Source: Petunia secreta (Eukaryota; Streptophyta; Magnoliopsida; Solanales; Solanaceae). Taken from it: 64,000 nt of DNA. Position 1 is the first letter of the stretch. Every line of letters begins with the position of its first letter. The notes beneath the pieces are model-generated. The model ran no database searches and had not been told where the DNA came from. It was given only the letters and a program-made list of their open reading frames with translations. A program made the position numbers and the translations under genes. The stretch lies in contig JARKIP010000011.1 in NCBI GenBank assembly GCA_029990175.1, forward strand, positions 6,820,001-6,884,000, read 5' to 3'. Positions 1-10,348 of the stretch are shown here, one piece after another.

Positions 1-2905
1 TTTGACATTTAACCTTTGAACTACAATAAACTACAACTATACAATATGAACTAACTTAAAGGGGCAGATCACATGATATTCAAACATAAATGACTTTTTT
101 TTTCATGTTAAAAACTAAATTAACAGTGAAGATGATTAACAACGGAGACATGGATGTGAATGGGTTTCCTCTAATCATTGTCAAAGCTAATCAATTAAGC
201 AAAACCATCATCGCGCCTTTAACGATTATGACATCACTGCCTACTTGTCACTAAAAGACCACTGTAACATTACTCGAACAACCCTGATGCCTCACTATGG
301 AATAGTCGTTGTCCCGTCACAGCACCATCATTGAGCCGTTGTCACAGCTCCAAAGTCATCATTTAAAACCAGCTGCCTCGCTATTGAATCGAGGATGCCT
401 CGCCCTGCTTGATTACCATAACAAAGCAAAGACACTGCTATATATCCTCGCCACCACTGTCCTAAACTAATGCTCAGCAACCAATCATCACCACTGTGTT
501 CAAAACGCTCACTTTACAACAGCCCCATCATCACGCCACTGCCACAACTCGCCAACAACATAACGGCACAACAAACACCATTTAAAACAGTCCCGAAGCC
601 AATGCCTCGTCCAATTGTGAACTCGCTAATACTCCATGAAAATGCCTCGGCCAAGACGACGCCATCACAGCTGCTACCAACGCAAACTGAAACAGTCCCT
701 CTCCAACTCGACGCCACCATGAACCAACCAATCATCGTAGAGAAAAAATAGGAAAAAAAGGACAGGACAAGAAGACGAAACAAAGAGGGGTTCTCAGTGT
801 AAAATACCTTAAAAATCGTGTAGAGGAGACTAAGAAGAGGCCGTGGATGTAAAACTTGGCCAGAAAATATGGTGTCTCGCCGGAGTTCGATTTTGGCCGC
901 TTTAGATGCTCAATCTACAGAAAATGGTGGTGTTTTTGGGGAAAATAATACCAGAAATAGAACGAGGGGTCAAGGGCTTTCCGAACATGTATTTTTATCT
1001 TTTCCTGCTCGCCGGTCGGAGGTGGAGTACGGTGGTCCGGCGACAGATTTATGGTAGATCAGTGGCGAGGTTAGAATTCCCTTATGGCTGGACAAAAATC
1101 GCCAAAGCTTGGCTAAGCTCCAAGGCTTGGGGTGTGAATGAAGGAAAATGAGGGAAAATTAACGATTATAAGGTGAAAGTGATAGGGGCTTGTGGACCGT
1201 TAGATCAAGGTTGCTCTGAGGGCTGAGATCATTTGGGACTTGGGCGGGTCAACACTTTGTATTGGGCTAGACGGGTAAGGATTGGGCTAGCTTTCAATTC
1301 CTTTCTCTTCTTCTGAATTATCAAGCCCAATGGCCGAACAAGTCTAATACCATACAAATGTTTACTCAATTTCAAACCAAGCTAAATCTTAATTAACTAT
1401 TAAAATACACAAAATTTATATATCACAATAACTTAAAGTATTACACAAACAATTAACCACATCAAATCATTTTTGGTACTTTTAAATTTTTTTTAATTAA
1501 ACAAAGCTAAAATAGCTGAAAACAAAGAAAAATAAGGAAAATTGAGCAAATATTATACAAAATTAGAATGGTTATTTTGAGAAAATTTTTAAAATCTGGT
1601 GCCAAAATTAGGTGATTACAAGGAGTAATCGGCTCGTAAAAGGCAAAGGAGAAATCGGGCCCCACGCAATCACTCCGCTCCATAATCATTGTTGAACTTT
1701 TAGCTCTGTTACCAGCTTTTGGACTAAAATAGCCCTAAATACTCTTAGCATGGGCCAAGCCCGCACGATTTTGCCAACAGACCTCACACCATTAAAAGAT
1801 TCTCACAAATTAGTAAGATCCTAAACTTTTCAGCAATCGATGTGGAATTTTATTTTTTATCCCAATAAATAAAAGGTGCATGCATGAAGAAATTAAAATA
1901 TTTCTCCATATTGTTCCATTTTTATAAGATGATTCAAATCTAATAGTATTTGAGAGTTTAGAATGACCTACATGTTTGCTATATACTTAAAAGGTGGTTA
2001 TATGAAGAAGAATAATCTATTATCGTGTTTTGGGCTTTCTAATTTTCGCCAACTCAAAAAACTTCGCTAGTGTTGGACATAAATTTGGTTGAAGTTTAAA
2101 AAAAAAAGAATTTTAAAGTTGTATTAAAGGAGTATTTTTTAAAGTTGAAGTTGTATTTGGACATGTATTTTACTTGAAAAAAAAGTTGAAGTTGTGTGAG
2201 TGAAAAAAAAATTCATCCAAAATTGGCTCAAATCAGCTTTTGGAACTTGAAAACTTTGAGTGATTTATAGAAATAGGACGCTTCTGGGGTTCCATCACAA
2301 ATTTAATTCCCCTTAAAAAATTCTTATGAATTTGACCTCCGTAAAAAAGATCCTGCCGACCGTAAGATATTTCTATTAGCAAAGACTTGATGATCGCTTG
2401 GACTTTTCCTCTAGCAAGCGATCGTCAGCAACTTTTCCTTCAAACTGAAACAACAACGCTATATCTTCCTATTTCATACAAAAAATTGGAACAATTTCCT
2501 TTAGAAAATGGTCAAACTCCATAGAAAAATTTAAATAAAAGAAAAGTAAAACAAATTCAAACTAAGCTTAGAATAATGTTTTAGTGTTGGGCAAATGACT
2601 AACTACTATAGCCAAGAAAATTCACCTGATGGCCCTTTTGTGGTGCGTTAAGATATATCTCTATTTTTGGAATTGTTCAAGAATATCCATATTCCTTAAG
2701 TTTTCGGGGCGTTGTGTTCACAATTTAAAATGAAGTAATTCAAATAACTTTTTAATTGATCCGTCAAAACTTGTGAGATTATTCAAAACTTTGATAGATT
2801 TGTGAAAACTTGAAAATTATGATTATCCTTACATAAATTTAAAAAGTGAAGGTAAAACTTAAACAATACATTTAAAATTGCTTATTAGTGCAAATAAACC
2901 GCACA
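1..2905. other. Intergenic AT-rich DNA, no gene recognised
   Basis: I see no coding region I can support here. The open frames at 470-751, 514-783 and 869-1151 overlap one another on both strands, have no recognisable domain and are not flanked by gene-like signals. The stretch at about 1180-1800 has short GC-richer blocks typical of old repeat debris. A small perfect-loop foldback at 2388-2427 is listed separately. Confidence 0.6.
2388..2427. repeat. Short inverted repeat (foldback)
   Basis: A 13-base arm at 2388-2400 pairs with 2415-2427 with one mismatch; the inner nine bases (GATCGCTTG / CAAGCGATC) pair perfectly around a 14-base loop. No terminator-like T run follows it and no gene is adjacent, so a function is not evident. 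Confidence 0.5.
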
Positions 2906-3172
2906 TTAGCATAAGGAATTTTTACACAAATATACAAATTTAACCCCTTAACTACAAAAAAATAGCAATACTTTTCTAATCATAAGGTATAACAATATTT
3001 TTTTAGCACATTTTACAATAGGCAAATTTCATTTCCCCAAATTTCATCTCTCAATTTAATCTCTCTCCTCCCATACTATAAAATAACTGCAAATCAGGAA
3101 AAAACCTAGCAAGCAATTCCCAAATCTTAAAAAGATCGAAACTTTTTCTGTCAAAACTTAGCAACAGCAATT

Positions 3173-3337
3173 ATGGCGAAGGCAGAAAAGAAGAACAAGT
3201 CAAATGGAAATAAGAGACATACAAGGTCAACAGATGAAGAAGAAGAAATCCATTGCACATACAAAAGAAAACAACTCCTTTCTGTCAAATTATTAGCAAT
3301 AGACAAGAAAAAGTTAATCTTATCAGATGCAAACTGA
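3173..3337 (+). pseudogene. 54-codon lysine/glutamate-rich frame inside DNA transposon
   Basis: The frame starts at ATG 3173 (MAKAEKKNKS...) and stops at TGA 3335-3337. It is highly charged, with a run of four glutamates and several lysine clusters. I do not recognise the family. Downstream there is a pyrimidine-rich tract followed by GGCAG at about 3482-3488 and then an open segment at about 3489-3580, so the two could be exons of a captured gene fragment. It lies wholly within the inverted-repeat element, so it is more likely a transduplicated fragment than an active gene. Confidence 0.25.
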
Positions 3338-3774
3338 ACAAGTCGGATCAAATTTGCAAAGGTATCCCTTTCTTTCTGCTGCTACTGCTCTCTATGTATG
3401 TTTGTTTGTTTTTTTAAATGCGCCAGCTTGTATGTACCTCGGTTCTGTATACGACTAACTTTTATCAGTATTTTTTTTTTTTTGGCAGGGAATAGCATTG
3501 TGAAGCCGCCAAATGATACTACAGAGCAGATGGATATTGCTGATAAGGATGTGAGTTCCGATACAATTGTTATTAGATTGCAGGTGCTTTCGACATGTTA
3601 TGAGTTCATGGCAATTCGATATAAAAGCTTTCTTATCCTCGTTGAAAAAAAAAAAAAAAGCTACTTTATTGTTTGTTCACTAGTTCATAGTATGATTTGT
3701 GATTGAAAAGAGCTGGCAAGTTAATTACTGGAATCCTCAAAAATTTTGTGTTTATCACAATTTCAGTTTGATAC

Positions 3775-3930
3775 AGTGCTAAGACAACCTGAAACGGTAC
3801 GGAAACAGTTAGATACGGTGCTGCAGAAACAGTTGAAACGGTGCAGAAACAGTTGAGATATGGTGCTGCAGAAACACTTGAAACAGTGCAGAAACAGTTG
3901 AGATACGGTGAGATACAACGAGATACATCG
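3775..3930. repeat. Degenerate tandem repeat (GAAACAGTTGA / GATACGGTG motifs)
   Basis: The motifs GAAACAGTTGA, GATACGGTG and CTGCAGAAACA recur several times in the same order. It sits inside the inverted-repeat transposon, just before a second repeat block. Confidence 0.6.
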
Positions 3931-3939
3931 ACGATGGGA

Positions 3940-4060
3940 TGAGGAAAAGTGAAATTGGGGGAAATGATAGGAATAAAAGTGAAATTGGGGAAATGGTGGG
4001 AGAAAAAGTGAAATAGGGGGAAATGGGAGGAGCAAAAGTGATAGTGGGGAAAATAAGAGG
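3940..4060. repeat. Degenerate tandem repeat (AAAAGTGAAATTGGGGGAA units)
   Basis: About four copies of a purine-rich unit of roughly 30 bases (AAAAGTGAAATTGGGG then AAATGRTRGGA) lie in tandem. Its reverse complement resembles the pyrimidine-rich block near 3035-3075 at the other side of the element, so it may belong to the inner part of the terminal inverted repeat. Confidence 0.55.
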
Positions 4061-4251
4061 AAGAATGTAAGGGTTTGGTATGTTATGGGAAAATATTTCT
4101 ATGTTTTTGCAATATTTGTAATTAACTTGTGTTTTCCTCTATATAGGGTTATTTTGCTAAAATGTTGCTATGTTTGGTAATTAAGTTCTAAAACTTGTAC
4201 TTTTATGTAAAAAAATCCTTTAGCATAGGGAAGGCCAGACTGACAATATTC

Positions 4252-4725
4252 TCGGGGAAGTGTAAAAATTTCGCCCAGAGACCACTTTTAATACTGGTAT
4301 TTAGTTTGAGGCCACTATTTTTATTGGTCTTACACTAAAGGCCACTTTTGGGCCTTTACTAAATAAACATTGACTTAAGTTCTGATCATTGACTGAAGTT
4401 CAGTCCATACGGCTCCTGGACTGAAGTTCCATCTTTAAGTACTGAACTTCAGTCCATATGGTCCTGGACTGAAGTTTCATCTTTAAGAACTGAACTTCAG
4501 TCCATATGGCCCTGGATTGAAGTTTTATCTTTAAGGACTGAACTTCACTCCATATGGCCCTGGACTGAAGTTCTATCTTTAAGGACTGAACTTCAATCCA
4601 GGGCCCTGGACTGAAGTTCTATCTTTTAAGCGAAAGTGGCCACAAACTAAATATTTTGGTATTAGTGGTATGTGCTCAAAGATCAGTGACAAAAGTGGCC
4701 TTTCGTGCACTTACCCCGGGGAAGT
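4252..4725. mobile_element. MITE-like element carrying a 48-bp tandem array
   Basis: CGGGGAAGTG occurs at both borders (about 4253-4262 and 4717-4727). Just inside, the left arm (AAGTGTAAAAATTTCGCCCAG then GACCACTTTT) is an imperfect inverted match of the right arm (AAAAGTGGCCTTTCGTGCACTTA). This is consistent with a short inverted-repeat transposon and about a 9-10 bp TSD. No coding capacity is seen. Exact borders are uncertain. Confidence 0.5.
4392..4627. repeat. Tandem array of 48-bp dyad-containing units
   Basis: Four full 48-bp units (4392-4439, 4440-4487, 4488-4535, 4536-4583) and a partial fifth follow one another. Each contains CTGAACTTCAGTCCA and GGACTGAAGTTC around a short centre, so each unit is an internal palindrome able to form a hairpin. 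Confidence 0.85.
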
Positions 4726-4735
4726 GCATGCAAAG

Positions 4736-5570
4736 CCACTTTTGGGCATGTTGTTACAGTTGCAACCAATTTTGGATGCACATTTGCATAAGCTAACTGC
4801 TTTACCTATCTTTAGATCGCTGAATTGAAGTTTAAATTAGATTAAGGTAACTTGAGCGTGTTTTAGTCTGAAGTTAAAATCTGCTATGTTTTTTTAGATC
4901 AACTTCAAACCAAAGGTTTAAATTTGTCTTGAAGGCAACTTCACAAATTTTGTCTGAGTTTGGCACATTTTTAAATAAAAAATTTAAGATGTGTGAACTT
5001 CAAACCAAGGGTTGAAGTTGAACACATAACTTCAATCATGACGGTTTGAAAATGGTTGACTACATAAGAGAGGTAAAATAACCTGCTTGACGAAATAAGG
5101 TTGGTTTACCTTTCTGGCGCCTCGTCGGAGATTTGATCCCCATATGGATAGTCTTACAAAAATAGCCCCCGTAGAAATGTTCATGGCAATTGTCACATCT
5201 TTCTATAATTAGCAAAAACGGGTGATCACCAAAACCAGCCCTTTGGCACAGATTGGCGCTCTCCAAAAACATTACTGACAAGGTAAATTGCACAACACCA
5301 GAAATGTCTATTTCGCGCAGTAACTTCTATTAGATAAAAGATCCATTGGGCTTAAGGTATTGCTGGATCATCTAAAGCCCCCAAAAATGTTGACCCTATT
5401 TGAAATCAAAAGTTTAACAACGCTGCCATTTTTAGTGCGCCGAACGAGAAGCAGCCAATATCTAAATAGTCACAATTTAACAATATGGAAGGTTTTTTAT
5501 GAATAGTCATTAAATAAAGTTCATGAAATTTTGGAAATTGTGAATTAAATCTCATATATGTCATTCATTC

Positions 5571-5607
<37 letters not shown>

Positions 5608-6449
5608 AATTGACTCCATAAGCAATTATTTATTTTTTTGCCCGCGCTTAACAAAGTTTTGCAAAAATCCCCCGTTAAGTTTAGTAAAAAAATTCTGAAC
5701 GGAAATACCCTTGTTAATCTCTTGGTACAGGGCCAAGACTTGCCCTTTGACCCCCTCTCTATTTTCCAACAGTTACCCCTTAAGACCATTAAATCTCACG
5801 TTCTCTTAAAGAAAGTGTCGCTCGGCAGCACTTGGTCGTTAGTGTTGGCAAAAGGTAGCACTTCTGCATTCTCCCTAGATAACTTGAAATGTTCGCAAGA
5901 CAATACTCGTTCTTGATCTCTTGCCTAAAAGGCAACACTTGCAAATTGGTTCCTTGAAGTCTTTGTCCCGTGCCAACATAAGAATATTTTGCTAAAATAT
6001 TGTTTAACGGGAGCAAACTTGTAAAATCACTCTTTATGGAGGACACAAAGTGAAATTTTTTGTTTTCTCTATCTTATTCACTTGAATCATTTTGCGACAA
6101 ACAAATTATTTGCCTGTATATTTACACTAAGTCAAGTAGGGGATGACATAGTTATTATTTGGAAAATCAAAGAGGATCCTTTTTTACCGAGTTTATCTTG
6201 ATCTTTTTTTTTTTTTTTTTGAATTGTTAATTATTTTGACTTATATTGCTTTTTATTTAGTTTCTAATTATGCAAAGTTATTTGAAAAGATATGAATAAT
6301 CTATTTTCAAATATATGGTCAAAATTAAGAGCTTTGCTTCTCATAAAATATGAAACAAATCAGAGGGAGTATCTATCGGTTAACTAGGCTATCACTTTAA
6401 TTTTTAAATATTAAAATTAAATTACTTATTTTGGTGTAGAGAGGATATG
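4736..6449. other. Intergenic DNA with microsatellite and Stowaway-like remnant
   Basis: No gene is recognised. Open frames at 5060-5293 and 5638-6046 lie on both strands over the same bases and resemble no family I know. A CT microsatellite lies at 5575-5603. The end of this stretch (about 6240-6372, ending AATCAGAGGGAGTA) resembles one end of a Stowaway-type MITE, whose usual terminus is CTCCCTC. Confidence 0.5.
5575..5603. repeat. (CT)n microsatellite
   Basis: About 14 uninterrupted TC dinucleotides followed by a short T run. Confidence 0.95.
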
Positions 6450-6974
6450 TGTATTGGGCAAAAATCGACCCGCGATGATTCGCCCCGCATCGGCGAGCCA
6501 GAGACCGAAGCAAATCAATGAATCGCCAAAGCCAGGCACCGAGGTCATCACCGAAGGCAAGCCGTAAGCTAAACTTCGATGACAGCCGCCTCGGTCAAGC
6601 AACAGGGCGTTGCCACCGAGGTCATTTGTTCACGCCTCGGTGGATCCCCTCGGTTCAAGCGGCTTTGCAGCCCACTTCCTCAGCCATTAACTCCACCCAT
6701 AAATGTTCCAGACGTGGGTTGGCCATGAAGAAGTAGTGGAGAACGTGGGATAACACTTTGTATCTATAAATAGTACTTCATTTCACATTGTACGGATCCA
6801 GAAATTGATACTGAAACTCTGCCCAAATTTGTACTCACAAATCATATATTGAAATACAGTTATTTTTCCGCATTTACGTCTTTTTCGTGTATTTATTCAA
6901 CTTTGATACGAAGAATTGCTTATATTCGAATCCAAATTCGATTTGTAATCCTAAAACTGATTTAAGCCCATACA
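6450..6974 (+). repeat. Tat-A 5' LTR
   Basis: It starts TGTATTGGGC and ends GCCCATACA, imperfectly inverted ends. Relative to the 3' LTR it lacks roughly 37-40 bases near 6490 (the segment with GGTCATGCAAATTGACAACG in the right copy), which accounts for most of the length difference. Confidence 0.88.
6764..6773 (+). promoter_or_regulatory. TATA box of Tat-A 5' LTR
   Basis: CTATAAATAG is an excellent plant TATA motif. The same motif occurs at the equivalent place in the 3' LTR (10134-10143) and in both Tat-B LTRs (52694-52703 and 61945-61954), so it is very probably the element's own promoter. Confidence 0.75.
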
Positions 6975-6977
6975 AAT

Positions 6978-6996
6978 TGGCGCCGTCTGTGGGGAT
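6978..6996 (+). other. Tat-A primer-binding site
   Basis: TGGCGCCGTCTGTGGGGAT begins three bases after the 5' LTR. TGGCGCC complements a tRNA acceptor end (GGCGCCA), and the same motif occurs in Tat-B. Which tRNA is used cannot be settled by eye. Confidence 0.75.
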
Positions 6997-7065
6997 ATAA
7001 GCAGTGACGCTTTGTTTCAAAGTTTCACGTCCGTTTTTCATTAAAGCTTACGATTCAACAACGTT

Positions 7066-7168
7066 ATGGCTGATAATAGCGGTAACAATAGTGAACGGGC
7101 TCACGTTCCGTTTAACCAGCAGCCCATCTCACCAATGACAACTGAAGAGTTCCAGATTTATGTTGTCA
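7066..7168 (+). pseudogene. Truncated gag N-terminus of Tat-A
   Basis: The frame starts MADNSGNN and reaches PMTTEEFQIYVV, matching the start of the Tat-B gag (MADNSRN...PMTTEAFQACVV). After that the frame runs into foreign sequence that resembles an Athila LTR. About 34 codons of genuine gag remain, so no nucleocapsid function is expected. The open frame continues to 7326 only by chance. Confidence 0.75.
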
Positions 7169-7474
7169 TGATGTTCGGCATTTTATGCCTACTTTTCCTT
7201 AATATTTCCGCACGTTTGAGCTTGTTTTGCACTCGTTTGGTAGCTTGTGAATGTGGTTTTACACTGATTTTATGTCATGCGTGTGTAGGTTGTTGTGCGG
7301 TACATTTGGAGCTTTTAGGAGCTTGATTGAGCAAGAATTGATTGGATGTTGATTGAAGATTGGATTGAGCACACAAAGGCACGACACGAGGCGAGTTCCG
7401 GACCAAAGAAGAGCAGTTTGGCCTGGCGCCCTAGCCCATGCGCCGCGTGCTCTACTGCGCGCAGTGGCTAGCCA
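7169..7474 (+). repeat. Fragment of an Athila-type LTR inside Tat-A
   Basis: Starting at TGATGTTCGGCATTTTATGCC, about 300 bases match, with substitutions and one extra segment, the beginning of the LTR of the Athila-like element at 26792-36751 read on its minus strand. Shared blocks include TTAATATTTCCGCA, GAGCTTGTTTTGCACTCGTTT and TTTGGAGCTTTTAGGAGCTTGATTGAGCA (the last in two halves). It starts exactly at the LTR TG terminus and stops inside the LTR. This looks like an insertion later trimmed by deletion, or a template-switch junction. Confidence 0.75.
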
Positions 7475-9540
7475 TCACCGGGCCTCATGCAGGTCGGACT
7501 GGGACTTGGACAAATCTGCCTTCAGTGCAGCTATCTGTGCGTTGAAATTGTCCCTTTGCCTGTCCCATAAGCGAGCTACGCGCCGAACCTCTTCAGTCCT
7601 CGAGGACTCAACTTCGATGGCCCTCATTGATAGAATGAAGCTCTGAGCAAAGATCAATCAAAGAATCAGAGTCAGCTACGAACCGAAGGTAAAGATGAAA
7701 ATTTTTTAAAGCATAGCTCAAGTGCGGTGAAATTTACCCTCATAGCATTGGCGGCCATGGTATTGTATAGTTGGCCAGGGGAAAACTCCTGCACAACTTT
7801 GTCTTCAGTCGGCCCCAACAAAGGCGTGAGACTCAGGATGTCACCTCGATCACAAGCCAACAGGTTTGAAGAAATCGGCACTTCAAGTCTCCGATAAGAC
7901 CCCACCGAGGATGAAATCCTCGCGGGTTCGGAATGCGACCTCACCGCGCCGGTGCCAACCCCTTCTTCAAATGTAGCAGCGCCGGCTTCCACGACCTTGG
8001 CCTTACCCTTAGCTTTGGCGACTGCCACCTCGGATCCAGGTTCTTGATCCTCGAGGTCGATAAGTTCAACCTCCCTCCGAGCTAAAGCCTCAGCAGCTGC
8101 ATCGTCAGGTTCATCGATCAATCTTCGGCGCCTCTCAACTGCTGCCTCGGGTTGGGAAGGAATCTCCGCCTCGGTGCGAGGAGCCACCGAGCGGGAGGAT
8201 TTCTTTGAAGCGGCCCTCTTCCTCTTCACGCCTACAATAGAAGAAGAAGTTGGAACGAGGAAGTAAAAAAGAAACGATATTCGATGAAGTTAACCGAGGA
8301 TGGATATTACCTTTGGAGGTCCCCTGGCCGGGAGCTCCCTTTGAAGTTTTTGAAGACTTTAAAGCCTTGAACCCCTTCAACTCTCCAGCCACCGAAGCCA
8401 GGTTATTATCCGACTCGGTCTCCTCCCCATCTTTCTTTTTCTTCTCCTCTTTCTTCTTCTTCTTGCTTTTTTTGGTTTTACTGGCACGGTTTGGAAAACC
8501 TAGTTCCGAGGGAAGAAAAGTCAGTAACACAAAGTCAGAATCCTAAAATGACTTACCAAATAAAACACCACCCAAAGCTTACCGTGCCGTTTACATTGCA
8601 AACCAAAGTCGGCAGCCATCTTCATCCATGTCCTATCGGGGCGTTCACGAGCCCCGGTCATTGCTCTGACCCACTCAGTCAAACCTTCAGGGGGCACGAT
8701 GTCAACCTTGTTGGCTGAAGAGACAACAAAGAAACGAGGTCAGCTAACATGAACAAGTCACCGAGGAGTGAAATGCAAAGGGAAGAGTACTTACGTGTGT
8801 TATTCCACAGTTCGGGAAAATTAGGCTCGATGGACAAAAGACTTGTCTCCAACAAAATGTAACGATTACTCCAGCCCCGGTCCCCGTGGTCTTCACTCTT
8901 GTGAAGAAGGGAAAACTTGCCTCGGTTGTTCAAGGCCACGACCCCGGCCTTATGAAAGTATAGGTAGTAAAGTGAAATGAGATGTTGAAAGGTGAAGTCT
9001 ACCCCGGCCTTCATGCTTAACCAGTCCATGCACTGGAGAACCCTCCAGACGTCGGGGCAAAGTTGAGCCAAACATAAGTTATAGGCCCGACAAAAATCAT
9101 CAATAACTCTGTGCACTGGGAGGGAGAAGCCGAGGGTGAAAGGATAAGTGTAAGCAAAAGAAAGCCCCTCAATATGATGGCACACTCGGCTTGTTGGATC
9201 AGGTATGATCACCTTCACCTCGGGTCCAAATTGGCACTCCCTCCGAACCCGCTCAATGTGAGCTTGAGTTATGCGGGTCGGTGTGGTCTTCACAGGAATA
9301 TTCCTATTCTTTTCTTCCTGGTCGGCTGTCTGAGCTTGCAGCTTCAGGTCCTTGCTGTTATCAATGTGGGAAGAGATTATTTGGTGAGGCTCGAGCTCTT
9401 GCTCGAGGGGAATCACCGGTCCCGAAGATCCTCCCTCGACGACGTTCCCGCCCTCGGTCTCGCCTACGGTGTCATCGCTCTCGGCGTCATCACCCTCACC
9501 ATCACCTCTGTCATCATCACCTCTGAGGATGACGTCACTG
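7475..9540 (-). pseudogene. Antisense gene of Tat-A, truncated at both ends
   Basis: Read on the minus strand, against gag, several open segments with plausible GT-AG junctions follow one another. The first (9540 to about 8797) has an acidic start and then a conserved segment with YPFTLGFSLPVHRVIDDFCR, YNLCLAQL and SEDHGDRGW. A donor GTAAGT near 8796 and an acceptor near 8717 give a short intron. The next exon encodes PPEGLTEWVRAM, and later exons are lysine-rich and contain RRLIDEPDD. The same order of motifs occurs in Tat-B at 58286-61216. The upstream TATA and ATG seen in Tat-B are missing, and the 3' part ends at the Athila LTR junction. The protein family is the antisense ORF known in Tat-lineage elements; its function is unknown. 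Confidence 0.7.
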
Positions 9541-9754
9541 AAGCTACCTATCAGGACATCATCATCATTGTAACGTTGGGAAGACCAAAATTACGGCGTG
9601 ACCGTTCGGGCAACCAACGGATGGATGCCACATGTCCAGGAGAAATGACCTGATGAGACGCGAACCATTGACAAATTTTGAAATACTTGGATAAGATCAA
9701 GCCACGTCACTTTCCCGCTAAACTTCACTCCACTCCTCGGTTACCTCGGTAGGT

Positions 9755-9777
9755 GACCGAGGAGTGGGGGGACTATC
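9755..9777 (+). other. Tat-A polypurine tract
   Basis: GACCGAGGAGTGGGGGGACTATC directly precedes the 3' LTR start at 9778; the purine core GAGGAGTGGGGGGA would prime plus-strand synthesis. Tat-B has GGAGTGGGGGACTATC at the same place. Confidence 0.7.
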
Positions 9778-10343
9778 TGTATTGGGCAAAAATCGACCCG
9801 CGATGATTCGCCCCGGTCATGCAAATTGACAACGACCGAACACACATCGCTGAGCCAGAGACTGAAGCAAATTAATGAATCGCCGAAGCCAGACACCGAG
9901 GTCATCACCGAAGGCAAGCCATAAGCTAAGCTTCGATGACAGCCGCCTCGGTCAAGCAACAGGGCGTTGCCACCGAGGTCATTTGTTCACACATCGGTGG
10001 ATCCCCTCGGTTCAAGCGGCTTTGCAGCCTACTTCCTCAGCCCACAACCTCAGCCATTAACTCCACCCATAAATGTTCCAGACGTGGGTTGGCCATGAAG
10101 AAGTAGTGGAGAACGTGGGATAACACTTTGTATCTATAAATAGTACTTCATTTCATATTGTACGGATCCAGAAATTGATACTGAAACTCTGCCCAAATTT
10201 GTACTCACAAATCATATATTGAAATATAGTTATTTTTCCACATTTACGTCTTTTTCGTGTATTTATTCAACTTTGATACGAAGAATTGCTTATATTCGAA
10301 TTCAAATTCGATTTGTAATCCTAAAACTGATTTAGTCCCTACA
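9778..10343 (+). repeat. Tat-A 3' LTR
   Basis: It begins TGTATTGGGC and ends CCCTACA, with TATA at 10134-10143. It is nearly identical to the 5' LTR apart from the indel near its start, a smaller one near 10038, and scattered substitutions. Confidence 0.88.
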
Positions 10344-10348
10344 ATATG

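Larger units (their letters stand above)
2914..4219. mobile_element. Non-autonomous DNA transposon, long inverted ends (MULE- or hAT-like)
   Basis: The first bases (AGGAATTTTTACAC) are the inverted partner of the last bases (ATGTAAAAAAATCCT). The similarity continues inward for roughly 100 bases with gaps, including an AGCAATA-type motif and CCCCAAATTTCA-type blocks near both ends. The octamer TTAGCATA is repeated directly outside both ends (2906-2913 and 4220-4227), which is a good target-site duplication. Eight bases fits hAT and nine fits Mutator; the long imperfect ends favour a Mutator-like element. No transposase frame is visible. The interior has a 54-codon frame and two tandem-repeat blocks that may be captured host sequence. 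Confidence 0.65.
6450..10343 (+). mobile_element. Tat-A: chimeric non-autonomous Tat-lineage LTR retrotransposon
   Basis: Two related LTRs (6450-6974 and 9778-10343) begin TGTATTGGGC and end in TACA. The pentamer ATATG lies directly outside both ends (6445-6449 and 10344-10348), giving a perfect TSD. A primer-binding motif (TGGCGCC...) follows the left LTR and a purine-rich tract precedes the right LTR. Between them are only a gag N-terminus, about 300 bases resembling the start of an Athila-type LTR, and part of an antisense gene; protease, RT, RNase H and integrase are absent. The LTRs and the antisense gene are homologous to Tat-B at 52347-62154, which fixes the lineage. It could move only with proteins supplied by another element. 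Confidence 0.88.

Noticed and set aside
470..1151. Several overlapping frames (93, 89, 62 and 81 codons)
   Set aside because: They cover the same bases on both strands, have no known domain and lie in repeat-like sequence.
4392..4627. CRISPR-like array
   Set aside because: Units are contiguous tandem copies without unique spacers, and this is a plant nuclear sequence.
5638..6046. Overlapping 92- and 85-codon frames on opposite strands
   Set aside because: No domain; one reads into the CT microsatellite and gives an RE repeat, a typical artefact.
9111..9653. 180-codon plus-strand frame in Tat-A
   Set aside because: It is the complement of the conserved antisense exon; the minus strand has the homologous motifs shared with Tat-B.
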